A stretch of 64,000 nucleotides of DNA from an uncultured Chloroflexales bacterium (GTDB lineage: Bacteria > Chloroflexota > Chloroflexia > Chloroflexales > Chloroflexaceae), in assembly GCA_937918935.1 (NCBI GenBank), contig CAKZSI010000057.1:43362-107361 (forward strand), given 5' to 3'. The translations under genes were made by a program, and so were the position numbers. This document shows, piece after piece, positions 1 to 7,499 of the stretch. The stretch's first letter is position 1. Every line of letters starts with the position of its first letter. A model generated the notes under the pieces. That model searched no databases, was not told the DNA's origin, and worked only from the letters and a program-made list of their open reading frames with translations.

Positions 1-70
1 TTGAACCTTCCAGTGCCCCGGGACGTAACCCGGGGTGGAACGCTCGCCGTTCCTCGCATGCCCATCAAAA

Positions 71-79
71 TGGTATGAT
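71..79 (+). promoter_or_regulatory. Extended -10 promoter element
   Basis: TGGTATGAT, an extended -10 (TGN plus TATGAT), lies 36 bases before the chosen start of the LLM-family gene. No good -35 box is visible. Confidence 0.4.
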
Positions 80-114
80 ACCACTGCAAGATGACAGTCT
101 GGAAAGGAACGGGC

Positions 115-882
115 ATGCCGCGCATTCGTATCGGGGTGCAGTTGCACCCGCAGCATACCACCTGGGAGTCATTCGCCGCCGCCGTGCGCCACGCCGAGGC
201 CCTGGGGGTGGACACCGTCTGGAACTGGGACCACTTCTTTCCACTCTATGGCGATCCCCAGGGCAGCCACTTTGAAGGTTGGACGCTGCTCACGGCCATG
301 GCGATGATCACCTCGCGGGTCGAGGTCGGCTGTCTGGTGACCTGCAACAGCTACCGCAACCCGGCCCTGCTCTCGAACATGGCCAAAACGGTGGACCACA
401 TCTCCGGCGGGCGGCTCATCCTGGGGATGGGTGCGGGCTGGTTCGAGCGCGATTACAAAGAGTACGGCTACCCTTTTGGCGCCGCGGCGGATCGCCTGCG
501 GGCACTGAAAGAGGCCCTGCCGGTCATCAAGCGGCGCTGGGAGGTGGACGTGCCGCCGCCGACCCGCCCCATCCCCATCCTCATTGGCGGCGGCGGCGAG
601 AAGGTCACCCTGCGGCTGGTCGCCCGCTATGCCCAGATGTGGCACAGCTTCAGCACCCTGGCCACTATCGGGCACAAGAGCGCCGTGCTGGAGCAGTGGT
701 GCGCCGAGATCGGGCGCGATCCACGCGAGATTGAGCGCAGCGTCACCCCGCGGCCCGGCGAGAGCCTGGACGCCTATGTGGCCGCCGGGGTGACCCACTT
801 CATCTACGGGATGGGCGAACCCTGGGATTTCGCGCCGGTTGAAGCGGCGCTCCGCTGGCGCGACGGACGGGGCGCTGGTTAA
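115..882 (+). CDS. LLM-class (luciferase-like) flavin or F420-dependent oxidoreductase
   Basis: The 255-residue product looks like a TIM-barrel oxidoreductase of the bacterial luciferase-like superfamily, which uses FMN or coenzyme F420 to move a hydride to or from small organic substrates in the cytoplasm. Visible family features are the first strand IRIGVQL, the GVDTVWNWDHF segment at residues 31-41, and the ISGGRLILGMGAGW segment at 96-109. A RPIPILIGGGGE stretch follows near residue 155, where this family often contacts the cofactor phosphate. ATG at 115 was chosen because GGAAAGGA stands 7 bases upstream; an in-frame ATG at 91 has no such site. At 255 residues it is shorter than most relatives (about 280-340), with a compressed C-terminal half. 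Cofactor choice and substrate cannot be told from the sequence. Confidence 0.85.
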   Translation: MPRIRIGVQLHPQHTTWESFAAAVRHAEALGVDTVWNWDHFFPLYGDPQGSHFEGWTLLTAMAMITSRVEVGCLVTCNSYRNPALLSNMAKTVDHISGGRLILGMGAGWFERDYKEYGYPFGAAADRLRALKEALPVIKRRWEVDVPPPTRPIPILIGGGGEKVTLRLVARYAQMWHSFSTLATIGHKSAVLEQWCAEIGRDPREIERSVTPRPGESLDAYVAAGVTHFIYGMGEPWDFAPVEAALRWRDGRGAG

Positions 883-929
883 CGATTATTTTCAGCGTAG
901 CCCTGGACCGTCACGGCAGGCGACAGATC

Positions 930-1709
930 GTGGTCTCCAGCACGGCCTCTCCAACCACAGCATACATCGGTATTGACCTGGCCTGGTCGGATCGCAACCA
1001 GAGCGGCGCGGCCTGCCTGGTGGGCGACCCGGCAGGCGCGAGGCTGGCGGCGCCCCCGGCGCTGCTGGGCGACCTGGAGGCAATTGTGGCCTACGTGGAG
1101 CGGCACGCCGCGGCAGGCCCGGCGCTCGTTGCAGTGGACGCCCCGCTGCTCGTGCCCAACCTGACCGGGCGACGGCCCGCCGACGCGGCGCTCAGCGCGG
1201 CCTTCCGGCGCTACGAGGCCGGGGCGCACCCCGCCAACCGGCGCCTGCTCGCCCGCGACGGGGTGGTGCGCGGCGAACGGCTGGTAGAGTTGCTGTCAGC
1301 CAGGGGATTCCGCCACGTCGAGCGGATTGACGCCGGGGCCGGCGGCCGGCTGGTCACCGAGGTCTTTCCACATCCGGCGATGGTCGCCATCTTTGGCCTG
1401 GAGCGAACCCTCAAGTACAAGGCCCGTCCGGGTCGCTCCACCGAAGCGCGCCTGGCCGAATGGCGCCGTTACCATGCTCACCTCGCCGCTCTGAGCCAGG
1501 CCGACCCGCCCCTGCGCGGCCACGAGGCGCTTATGCAAACCGACGTGGCCGGGTTGAACGGGCGCGCGCTCAAGGCCCACGAGGACCGCGTGGACGCGCT
1601 CATGTGCGCCTACATCGCCCTCTATGCCCACCGCTGGGGGGCGGCCCGCTGCCGCACCTTCGGCGATATGCGCGAGGGCTACATGTTCACTCCCGTGCCG
1701 GAGTGGTAG
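930..1709 (+). CDS. DUF429 family protein (RNase H-fold, predicted nuclease)
   Basis: The product has 259 residues with a GTG start. It opens with the strand YIGIDLAWS, whose Asp is the kind of acidic residue used for metal binding in RNase H-like folds. It continues with VAVDAPLLVPNLTGRRPAD, a TEVFPHPAMVAIFGL block and a C-terminal HEDRVDALMCAYIALYAH helix carrying Glu and Asp. This order of acidic blocks is typical of the DUF429 family, which is predicted from structure to be a nuclease but has no established substrate. The gene stands alone between the LLM oxidoreductase and the convergent E2 gene. The start is uncertain because no clear ribosome-binding site precedes the GTG. Confidence 0.75.
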   Translation: MVSSTASPTTAYIGIDLAWSDRNQSGAACLVGDPAGARLAAPPALLGDLEAIVAYVERHAAAGPALVAVDAPLLVPNLTGRRPADAALSAAFRRYEAGAHPANRRLLARDGVVRGERLVELLSARGFRHVERIDAGAGGRLVTEVFPHPAMVAIFGLERTLKYKARPGRSTEARLAEWRRYHAHLAALSQADPPLRGHEALMQTDVAGLNGRALKAHEDRVDALMCAYIALYAHRWGAARCRTFGDMREGYMFTPVPEW

Positions 1710-1740
1710 CGCCGTGCCACCTGCCCGGCCCGATCCAACA

Positions 1741-3018
1741 TCACAGTCCTTCCAGCGCCGCCTTGACCGCCGCCAGGAAGGCGTCAGCGGTTGCGCCATC
1801 GGCGACGCGGTGGTCAAAGGTGAGGGAGAGGTAGCACATCGGCTTGATCGCGATCGCGTCCACCCCGTGCTGCGTCACCACCACCGGGCGCTTGACAATT
1901 GCCCCGACGCCGAGGATGGCCGCCTGGGGCTGATTGATGATCGGCGTGGCGAACAGGCTGCCGCTGACGCCGTGGTTGGTGATGGTGAAGGTGCCGCCCT
2001 GGGTCTCATCGGGCGCCAGGCGCCGGGTGCGCGCCCGCTCGGTCAGGTCGTTGACGATGCGCGTCAGGCCGAGCAGGTTCTTCTCATCGGCGTCGCGTAT
2101 CACTGGCACGAGCAGACCCTCATCGAGGGCCACGGCCACTCCGATGTGGATGCGCCGGTTGAGCACGATGCCCGTGTCGGTGAAGCGACCATTCATTACC
2201 GGAACCCGTTGCAACCCTGCCACAACCGCCTGAACGAAGTAGGGCGTAAAGGTCAGCCGCGCGCCCTGGCGCTCGAAGGCCGCCTTGTTGGCCTCGCGGT
2301 GGGCCACGACCCGACTCAGATCGGCCTCCATCACCGTGGTCACGTGGGGCGCCGTTCGCACCGAACGCTCCATGTGCTCGGCAATCGAGCGGCGCATAGG
2401 CGTCAGGGGAACCAGTTCGGCGTCTTCGGGCAGGGGCGTCGCGGCTACGGGCGTGGTGGCGGGCGGCGCCTCGACCACGGGCGGGGCAGGGGCTACGGGC
2501 ACCGGTGGGGAGGCTGCGGGCGCTTCGGCCTGGCGCCTCTCCAGGTAGCGGAGCACATCCTGCCTGGTGACGCGCCCGCCCTGGCCCGTTCCGCTGATGC
2601 GCGTCAGATCGAGACCGTGTTCAGCCGCCAGGCGCGCCACCACCGGCGAGATAAAGCCGCTGCGTGCCGTGCCATCCGCCGCAGGTTGGGCAACCGCAGG
2701 CTGAGGCGCCACGGCGGGTTGCGCTGCCACCGGCGCCGGTTGCTCAAGCGGAGTCGCCGGCTGCGCGATCGTGGCGGCCTCGCCGGGCGCGCCGATGCGC
2801 GCAATGACCGTGCCCACGCGCACCGTTTCCCCCTCGGCCACCAGGATCTCCAGTATCGTCCCGGCCTCCGGCGCGGGCACCTCGGTGTCAACTTTATCGG
2901 TAATAACTTCGAGCAACGGCTCGTATTTCGCCACCGTCTCGCCTGGTCGCTTCAGCCAGCGGCCGATGGTCCCTTCGGTGACGCTCTCGCCCAGTTGGGG
3001 CATCTTGATCTCGAACAC
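1741..3018 (-). CDS. Dihydrolipoamide acyltransferase, E2 component of a 2-oxoacid dehydrogenase complex
   Basis: This is the 425-residue core subunit that moves acyl groups from the E1-bound intermediate to CoA. An N-terminal lipoyl domain (about 1-76) carries the lipoylated Lys42 in the TDKVDTEV hairpin. An Ala/Pro-rich linker leads to a peripheral-subunit-binding domain (about 122-157, SPVVARLAAEHGLDL... with GTGQGGRVTRQDV). A second linker leads to the catalytic domain, which ends with the active-site motif FDHRVADG (His403, Asp407). It could serve pyruvate, 2-oxoglutarate or branched-chain oxoacids; the sequence alone does not decide. The gene has no E1 or E3 neighbour, so it is probably expressed on its own or the partners lie elsewhere. 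Confidence 0.93.
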   Translation of the reverse strand: MFEIKMPQLGESVTEGTIGRWLKRPGETVAKYEPLLEVITDKVDTEVPAPEAGTILEILVAEGETVRVGTVIARIGAPGEAATIAQPATPLEQPAPVAAQPAVAPQPAVAQPAADGTARSGFISPVVARLAAEHGLDLTRISGTGQGGRVTRQDVLRYLERRQAEAPAASPPVPVAPAPPVVEAPPATTPVAATPLPEDAELVPLTPMRRSIAEHMERSVRTAPHVTTVMEADLSRVVAHREANKAAFERQGARLTFTPYFVQAVVAGLQRVPVMNGRFTDTGIVLNRRIHIGVAVALDEGLLVPVIRDADEKNLLGLTRIVNDLTERARTRRLAPDETQGGTFTITNHGVSGSLFATPIINQPQAAILGVGAIVKRPVVVTQHGVDAIAIKPMCYLSLTFDHRVADGATADAFLAAVKAALEGL

Positions 3019-3077
3019 CTGAACACCCCGTATGTTCGCGGGTCGCGGAAGGCGCCAACCCGCCAGGCGGTCAATCT

Positions 3078-4103
3078 CTACGGTCCATAGAGTAACAAAC
3101 GCGCGTAGCGTTCCACCACGCCGGGACGCGGCGCCTGAGCGATGCGGTCGTTGTCCACCCCGAAGCGCACATCGGCCTCGGTGAAAGCGTAATGCTCCAC
3201 GGTGGCCGGGTCGAGGTCGCGCAGCGCCCAGAGCAGTTCCAGCATACGCTCGACGGGCATATCGGTCTGCACGTAGCCCACCAGGGCCGCGCTGACCCGC
3301 CGGGCCGCGAACCAGGTAGCGAGATCGCCTCGCTCGCGGAGGCGCTCGGCGATGGCTACCAGCACGGCCTGCTGGCGCAACCCGCGCTCGAAGTCGCTGT
3401 CGGGGTGGCGGATGCGAGCGTAGGCCAGCGCCGTCGTGCCATCCATGCGTTGCCGGCCCGCGGCGAAACGCACGGTTGTAACGCGGTAATCGGCGGTTGG
3501 AAAGGCGTGATCCACGAGTGGGCGCGGTACGTCCACGTTCACGCCGCCAAGGGCGTCGATGATCCCGGCGAACCCGCGAAAGTCCACCACTACCCCATAG
3601 TCAATGGGTAGCCCCAGCGCATCGCTGACTGTGGCCCGCGCCAGGGCCAGCCCGCCGCCGGGCGGCCCGTCGCGTTCGCCCCACAGGTAGGCCGCGTTGA
3701 GCCGGTTGTTGCCATGGCCGGGGATGGCCACCCAGAGATCGCGAGGGAGCGACAGCAGCGCCACACGCTTGCGCGCCGGGTCGATCCGCGCCACCAGCAC
3801 CGCGTCGCTGCGCGGGGTGACTTCCTCGCCCGGGCGCCGGTCAGTACCGAGGAGCAACACGGTGACGGGATCAAGGGCGCCGGGCTGAGTTGGCGCCAGA
3901 GTGGGGAGCATCAGCAACGGCGCGCTCCCCGCGCCGGCTCGTTCCGGCGCTGGCGCCGGGGTGATCTGCAGCGCGGCCAGGTTGCGGCGCACCCCGAGCA
4001 CCTGCGCCGCTGCTCCAAGGCTGAGGAGCGCCACAACCAGCAGCGCCCCCAGGCCAACGAGGGGCCAGGAAAAGGACCGGATCGGGCGACCAGGGCGAGC
4101 CAA
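3078..4103 (-). CDS. LytR-CpsA-Psr (LCP) family cell-wall glycopolymer ligase
   Basis: The 341-residue protein has one N-terminal membrane segment (about residues 12-34), a Pro/Ala-rich linker and an extracytoplasmic LCP domain from about residue 80. Matching family blocks are VLLLGTDRRPGEE, RSDAVLVARIDPARKRVALLSLPRDLWV, the LGGVNVDVPRPLVD loop, and ALAYARIRHPDSDFERGLRQQ, which carries the arginines that bind the polyprenyl pyrophosphate. LCP enzymes transfer undecaprenyl-linked polymers to peptidoglycan or to proteins. The gene is transcribed away from the next small membrane protein; a TATAAT box lies about 55 bases upstream of its ATG. The acceptor polymer in this organism is unknown. Confidence 0.9.
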   Translation of the reverse strand: MARPGRPIRSFSWPLVGLGALLVVALLSLGAAAQVLGVRRNLAALQITPAPAPERAGAGSAPLLMLPTLAPTQPGALDPVTVLLLGTDRRPGEEVTPRSDAVLVARIDPARKRVALLSLPRDLWVAIPGHGNNRLNAAYLWGERDGPPGGGLALARATVSDALGLPIDYGVVVDFRGFAGIIDALGGVNVDVPRPLVDHAFPTADYRVTTVRFAAGRQRMDGTTALAYARIRHPDSDFERGLRQQAVLVAIAERLRERGDLATWFAARRVSAALVGYVQTDMPVERMLELLWALRDLDPATVEHYAFTEADVRFGVDNDRIAQAPRPGVVERYARLLLYGP

Positions 4104-4157
4104 CGCAGGTTCTCCATCGCTCGGCCCGGCGTCAACCGGGCGCAGTGCAGCCTTCTG

Positions 4158-4163
4158 ATTATA
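4158..4163 (-). promoter_or_regulatory. -10 box for the LCP gene
   Basis: TATAAT on the minus strand (ATTATA as written), about 55 bases before the LCP start codon in the divergent intergenic region. A -35 box is not evident. Confidence 0.4.
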
Positions 4164-4231
4164 CCGCTAGAATCACGCTGGCCCGGCGCACGAACATCGT
4201 TGCGGGCAACCTGGTTGCCCTGTAGCCGGCA

Positions 4232-4240
4232 TGCTACAAT
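4232..4240 (+). promoter_or_regulatory. Extended -10 element, divergent from the LCP promoter
   Basis: TGCTACAAT reads toward the small membrane-protein gene starting at 4313. The spacing to TTGCCC upstream is only 14 bases, so the extended -10 probably carries recognition. Confidence 0.4.
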
Positions 4241-4312
4241 ACAGTCAAAATGTGCCTGACCCGGACGTGGTTCATACCCCTGGCGGTTGCGATGGCCCTG
4301 CGGAGGAACGCT

Positions 4313-4798
4313 ATGCAGCGCAGCGAACGAGGCGGCGGCGGATGGATCGGCTGGCTCATCTTCTTCTTGCTGATCTTCGGTTTCCGATTTTTGCCCCCGG
4401 TCGCCAACTGGCTCACCCAGGTCACCGGTATCTTGATCACCGTGCCAATGCTGATCATCGCCTTTACCGTTCTCGCGGTGGTGGTGAGTATCGGCAGCTC
4501 GCTCATGCGCGCTGCCGGTCGATCCGGCAATGCGGGACAGCCCGGCGTCCCATCGTCCCTGCCCGCGCCTCCGCAGCCGCCAGCGCCGCCAAAACCCGCC
4601 TCGTCACCCTGGCCCCCCACGACCCCGTCCACGAATCTTCCCCGCGCCCGCCTGCCCAGCGGGCAGGAACAACTGCCGAAACCGCCCCGTTTCGAGCCGA
4701 TTATCGATCCGCGCATTTTCGTCGCGGGGATCGCCGGTCTGGTGATCCTCGGGGCGCTGTTTCTGCTCGTCCTTGTCCTGACCGGCACCCTGCCTTGA
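4313..4798 (+). CDS. Two-pass membrane protein with proline-rich middle, function unknown
   Basis: The product has 161 residues. A Gly-rich cytoplasmic start (RSERGGGGWIGW) leads into a long hydrophobic stretch that may hold one or two membrane helices (about residues 11-55). A Pro/Ala/Ser-rich linker (about 60-115) follows, then a C-terminal helix near 130-155 ending in TGTLP. No enzyme motif is visible. ATG at 4313 is preceded by GGAGGAA at good spacing; an in-frame ATG at 4250 lacks a ribosome-binding site. It is divergent from the LCP ligase, so an envelope role is possible, but this is only context. Confidence 0.6.
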   Translation: MQRSERGGGGWIGWLIFFLLIFGFRFLPPVANWLTQVTGILITVPMLIIAFTVLAVVVSIGSSLMRAAGRSGNAGQPGVPSSLPAPPQPPAPPKPASSPWPPTTPSTNLPRARLPSGQEQLPKPPRFEPIIDPRIFVAGIAGLVILGALFLLVLVLTGTLP

Positions 4799-4899
4799 GA
4801 GCCTGTCCTGATGCCCGGGGTATCCGCTTACGTTCTGGGAGGGCCTCTCCTTCCCAGACAGCGCGCACAACGCTCCGGGTTGCGCTCCATCGGCAGGGG

Positions 4900-4933
4900 G
4901 TTGGGGAAAGCAGGTTTCTCCAACCCCCTCCAA
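4900..4933. repeat. Degenerate copy of the GGGGAAACC dispersed palindrome
   Basis: TTGGGGAAAGCAGGTTTCTC followed by CAACCCCCTCC, with two mismatches in the palindrome. It sits in the 248-base gap between the small membrane protein and the methyltransferase. An imperfect hairpin GGGAGGGCCTCTCCTTCCC lies nearby at about 4839. Confidence 0.5.
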
Positions 4934-5046
4934 ACGACCGAGGAACGGGGATTCGTGAGAGGGACAGACCCTCCCGGACTTCCCGCAGGGAAGTCTCCAG
5001 ATGTCGGCTCTGCGTCGCCCTGAATAGCCACCATCGGTCATCATCT

Positions 5047-5808
5047 ATGAATGCGTATGACGTACTGGCCCGCTACTACGACGCCGATCTCCGCGATCAC
5101 CATGAGGATCTGCCCTTTCTTCGCGAGATGGCTCGCCGGGCCGGTGGTCCGTTGCTCGAGTTGATGTGCGGCACGGGGCGCCTGCTGCTGCCCCTGGCCG
5201 AGGCGGGCTTCGCCGTTACCGGCGTTGACAACTCGCTGGCGATGCTGGCAGTGGCCCGCGCCCACGTGGAAGAGGCCGGCCTGGGCGACCGGATCACGCT
5301 CGTCCAGGGTGACGTGTGCGATGTCACCCTGCCTGCCGGGGCCTTCAGCCTGGCCTTTGTCGCCGTCAATTCGTTCATGCACCTCGAAACCGTGCGCGAC
5401 CAGCTCGCCTGCCTGACCAATGTCCGGGGGGCCTTGCAGCGGCAGGGCTTGCTGATCCTTGATCTGTTCAACCCCAATCCTGCCGAGATCCTCCGCGAGG
5501 ATAACCGCCTGGTGCTGGAACGCGAGTATCAGCTCGACGGGCGGCACGTGCAGAAGTTCGTGGCCATTGACAGCGACGCCGCGGCGCAAATCAGCCGCGT
5601 GACCTTTCTCTACGACGAAACCGATGCCGAGGGGTGCGTCACCCGCCGCACGACGCGCTTCGTCCTGCGCTGGTTCTACCGCTTCGAGGTCGAACATCTC
5701 CTCGCCCGCGCCGGGTTTATGACCCGCGCGGTCTACGGTTCATACGATCTGGCCGAGTACGAGAGCAACAGCCCGCGCATGATCGTGGTGGCCTCGCCTG
5801 CCCGCTAA
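5047..5808 (+). CDS. Class I SAM-dependent methyltransferase
   Basis: The product has 253 residues with a Rossmann-type methyltransferase fold. The glycine-rich SAM motif I is LLELMCGTGRLLLPLAEAG (about residues 37-55). Motif II ends in the acidic VTGVDNS, and VQGDVCDVTLP and FVAVNSFMHL follow as motifs III and IV. The C-terminal half (about 150-253) has the antiparallel strands seen in the Methyltransf_25 group of small-molecule methyltransferases, including RRTTRFVLRWFYRFEVEHLLARAGF. The substrate is not identifiable. ATG at 5047 begins MNAYDVLARYYDADL, the usual start of this group. A strong hairpin at 5899 may end the transcript. Confidence 0.85.
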   Translation: MNAYDVLARYYDADLRDHHEDLPFLREMARRAGGPLLELMCGTGRLLLPLAEAGFAVTGVDNSLAMLAVARAHVEEAGLGDRITLVQGDVCDVTLPAGAFSLAFVAVNSFMHLETVRDQLACLTNVRGALQRQGLLILDLFNPNPAEILREDNRLVLEREYQLDGRHVQKFVAIDSDAAAQISRVTFLYDETDAEGCVTRRTTRFVLRWFYRFEVEHLLARAGFMTRAVYGSYDLAEYESNSPRMIVVASPAR

Positions 5809-5821
5809 CGGTTGGAGGGAG

Positions 5822-5887
5822 GTGGGGAAACACGGGTTTACCCACGCCCCTGCCTGAGCAGAAGGTCCGCGAGGGCGCAGCCCTCGC
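5822..5887. repeat. Composite dispersed element: two hairpins in series
   Basis: A GTGGGGAAACACGGGTTTAC palindrome is followed by CCACGCCCCTGCC and then by the second hairpin GCGAGGGCGCAGCCCTCGC (5869-5887). The lead-in GGTTGGAGGGAG matches other copies. It begins 14 bases after the methyltransferase stop. Confidence 0.8.
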
Positions 5888-5898
5888 AAAAAGCGGCA

Positions 5899-5923
5899 AC
5901 GGCTGCTCATAACGAGCAGCCGT
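5899..5923 (+). terminator. Hairpin, probable terminator
   Basis: A perfect 10-base stem ACGGCTGCTC / GAGCAGCCGT with a 5-base loop. No T-tract follows, so intrinsic termination is only likely. Confidence 0.45.
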
Positions 5924-6091
5924 GGGGGAGAAGGGAGGCGGTGTGAGTTAGTGGAGGATTGGCTGTCCTGGGCGACGACCACCGCAAATCGTGCGTCCCG
6001 CAAAAGCCACGAGCAGTATAGGCCATCCAGGTTAGAGCCTGATTAATCCTCTATTAGATGTTTGTTAATTATGCCACAAGCTGGCTGAGCA

Positions 6092-6207
6092 GTCTGTGAA
6101 CCGGGTTTCCTTGCATATTTGCCCCCTCCCCAACCCGCCCCGGGGGAGGGAGTCCGGCGCCTCCCCCAACGGGGGAGGTTGGGAGGGAGGCGGAGTTACC
6201 GAAAAAC
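6092..6207. repeat. Dispersed repeat with CTCCCC/GGGGAG hairpin, copy 1
   Basis: It starts GTCTGTGAAC, contains CCCCTCCCCAACC then CTCCCCCAACGGGGGAGG, and ends GGAGTTACCGAAAAAC. A second copy with the same start, hairpin core and near-identical end lies at 19475-19596. The shared ends outside the hairpin suggest one mobile or copied unit, not chance GC-rich DNA. Confidence 0.7.
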
Positions 6208-6693
6208 GGAGTTCACCGGCCACTGAGCAGCGTCCGCCGGATCTCTGGCGGGGGAATCCTGGTCTCCCCGGTAGGTATGGCCGTCCAGCCTTGCTGAAGG
6301 GGAGGGTGTGGGAGGGCTACGTTCTCTCACAAAAACCTTCTCCCGCCTTGACGTTCGATCGGCGCGGTAGTATCATTCAGGCGGCACATCACAAGCTGGC
6401 ATGTAACGCAGTGATGAGGACGAGTAGCCCGGCGACTGCAGCCAGGGAGGGCGCGTCAGAGACTGGAAGCGCGCCTCTGCACGGCCTGGTGAATACCACC
6501 TCGGAGCGGTCCCCTCAACGCCGAACGGCCAGTATGGGGATCCGGGCGGCGCCCGTTATAGCGCCCCACGAGGATGCCTTCCGCTATCGCGGAGGGCGTC
6601 GAAGATGGGTGGAACCACGAGGCAACCCTTCGTCCCATTGGGAAGAGGGGTTTTTTGTTGTGAGAGTCGCCGTCCGCGCCGGTCGGGAGAACC

Positions 6694-6724
6694 GGGGAAA
6701 CCTGGTTTCCCCGCGCCCCTGCCC
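6694..6724. repeat. Dispersed palindrome GGGGAAACC-T-GGTTTCCCC
   Basis: A perfect 9-base stem with one central base, followed by GCGCCCCTGCCC. It lies 40 bases before the start of the membrane-anchored protein gene. Confidence 0.85.
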
Positions 6725-6763
6725 GGCTCTCACGGGCGGCAGATCGTTTGAAGATGCATCCGT

Positions 6764-7357
6764 ATGCGCTCATCGTCCTGGCCTGCACAATCTGCTCGTG
6801 ACGCCGGCACTCGCCGGGGATGTTTGCGCGGCTGCGCGGCGCTGCTCTTCGTCGCCGCGCTGCTCTTGCTGGTGTACACCTTTGGACTGCGCCCGATGCT
6901 GAGTCGCGCCGTGGCCGACCAGATCGCGCCTCTCCCCGTGGCCACGGCCGTGGCTGCCAGTGGCGGGCGCCTGGATGGCCTCCTGCCCGGCGCAATCGCC
7001 GCCCTGCCGCCGGGCGAAGTGGTGTTGACCGAGGAGCGCGCCAATGATTTTCTCGCCGCCCGTCCAGACGCTATTGCTCCGCTCGAAGCGGCTCGCCTGA
7101 GCTTCGACGACGGTCGCGCCATCGCCACTATCAGCGCCTACGGGGTGAGCAGCGCCGCCAGCGTTACACTCGCCGCCGATCAGGGCCGCCTCGTGGTGAC
7201 CGGCGCGCGCCTTGAACCGCCGCTGGCCTATGTGCTCTCCGCCGACGAACTGGCGCGCCTGCTGGCCGAACGGCTCAATGCCGAACTGACCGCCCAGGGC
7301 CGCCGCATCGACGAGGTGCGCATCGAACAGGGCCGCCTGATTCTGATTACCAGTTGA
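6764..7357 (+). CDS. Membrane-anchored protein of unknown function
   Basis: The product has 197 residues: a basic N-terminus, one membrane helix (about residues 20-44, ALLFVAALLLLVYTFGL) and an extracytoplasmic domain. The domain alternates short strands and helices (VVLTEERANDFLAARPDAI, ARLSFDDGRAIATISAYG, GRLVVTGARLE, ELARLLAERLNAELTAQGRRIDEVRIEQGRLILI). This pattern resembles small lipid-binding, DUF2993/LmeA-like proteins, but the likeness is only in style. It is followed by thrS after 142 bases holding two repeat copies. The start is the first ATG of the open frame and lacks a strong ribosome-binding site. Confidence 0.6.
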   Translation: MRSSSWPAQSARDAGTRRGCLRGCAALLFVAALLLLVYTFGLRPMLSRAVADQIAPLPVATAVAASGGRLDGLLPGAIAALPPGEVVLTEERANDFLAARPDAIAPLEAARLSFDDGRAIATISAYGVSSAASVTLAADQGRLVVTGARLEPPLAYVLSADELARLLAERLNAELTAQGRRIDEVRIEQGRLILITS

Positions 7358-7370
7358 CCCTGAAGGAGAG

Positions 7371-7400
7371 GGAAACCCCGGTTTCCCCCGGCCCCTGCCC
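7371..7400. repeat. Dispersed palindrome copy
   Basis: GGAAACCCCGGTTTCCCCC followed by GGCCCCTGCCC, immediately after the preceding stop codon. Confidence 0.7.
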
Positions 7401-7447
7401 GCGGAGAGGCCACAGGAACCCGCCTTCCACGCTCGATTAGGAGAAGA

Positions 7448-7478
7448 GCGGAAAACCTGGTTCTCCACGCCCCTGCCA
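7448..7478. repeat. Dispersed palindrome copy, imperfect
   Basis: GCGGAAAACCTGGTTCTCC then ACGCCCCTGCC, 20 bases before thrS. The two copies between the same genes point to repeated insertion or duplication. Confidence 0.65.
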
Positions 7479-7499
7479 TAGGAAACAAGGAGTCTCATT

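Larger units (their letters stand above)
5924..6763. other. Gene-free stretch rich in hairpin repeats
   Basis: No protein-coding signal is convincing here on either strand. The stretch holds an AT-rich patch near 6035-6080, a 116-base dispersed repeat (6092-6207), and a GGGGAAACC palindrome (6694-6724) just before the next gene. Confidence 0.6.

Noticed and set aside
1624..3090. 488-codon frame antisense to the E2 acyltransferase
   Set aside because: The E2 strand has lipoyl, binding and catalytic motifs in order; the antisense product is Arg/His/Gly-rich.
6096..6902. Open frame of 268 codons over the intergenic repeats
   Set aside because: It runs through palindromic repeats, is Arg/Pro/Ser-rich without structure, and overlaps a better-supported gene start.
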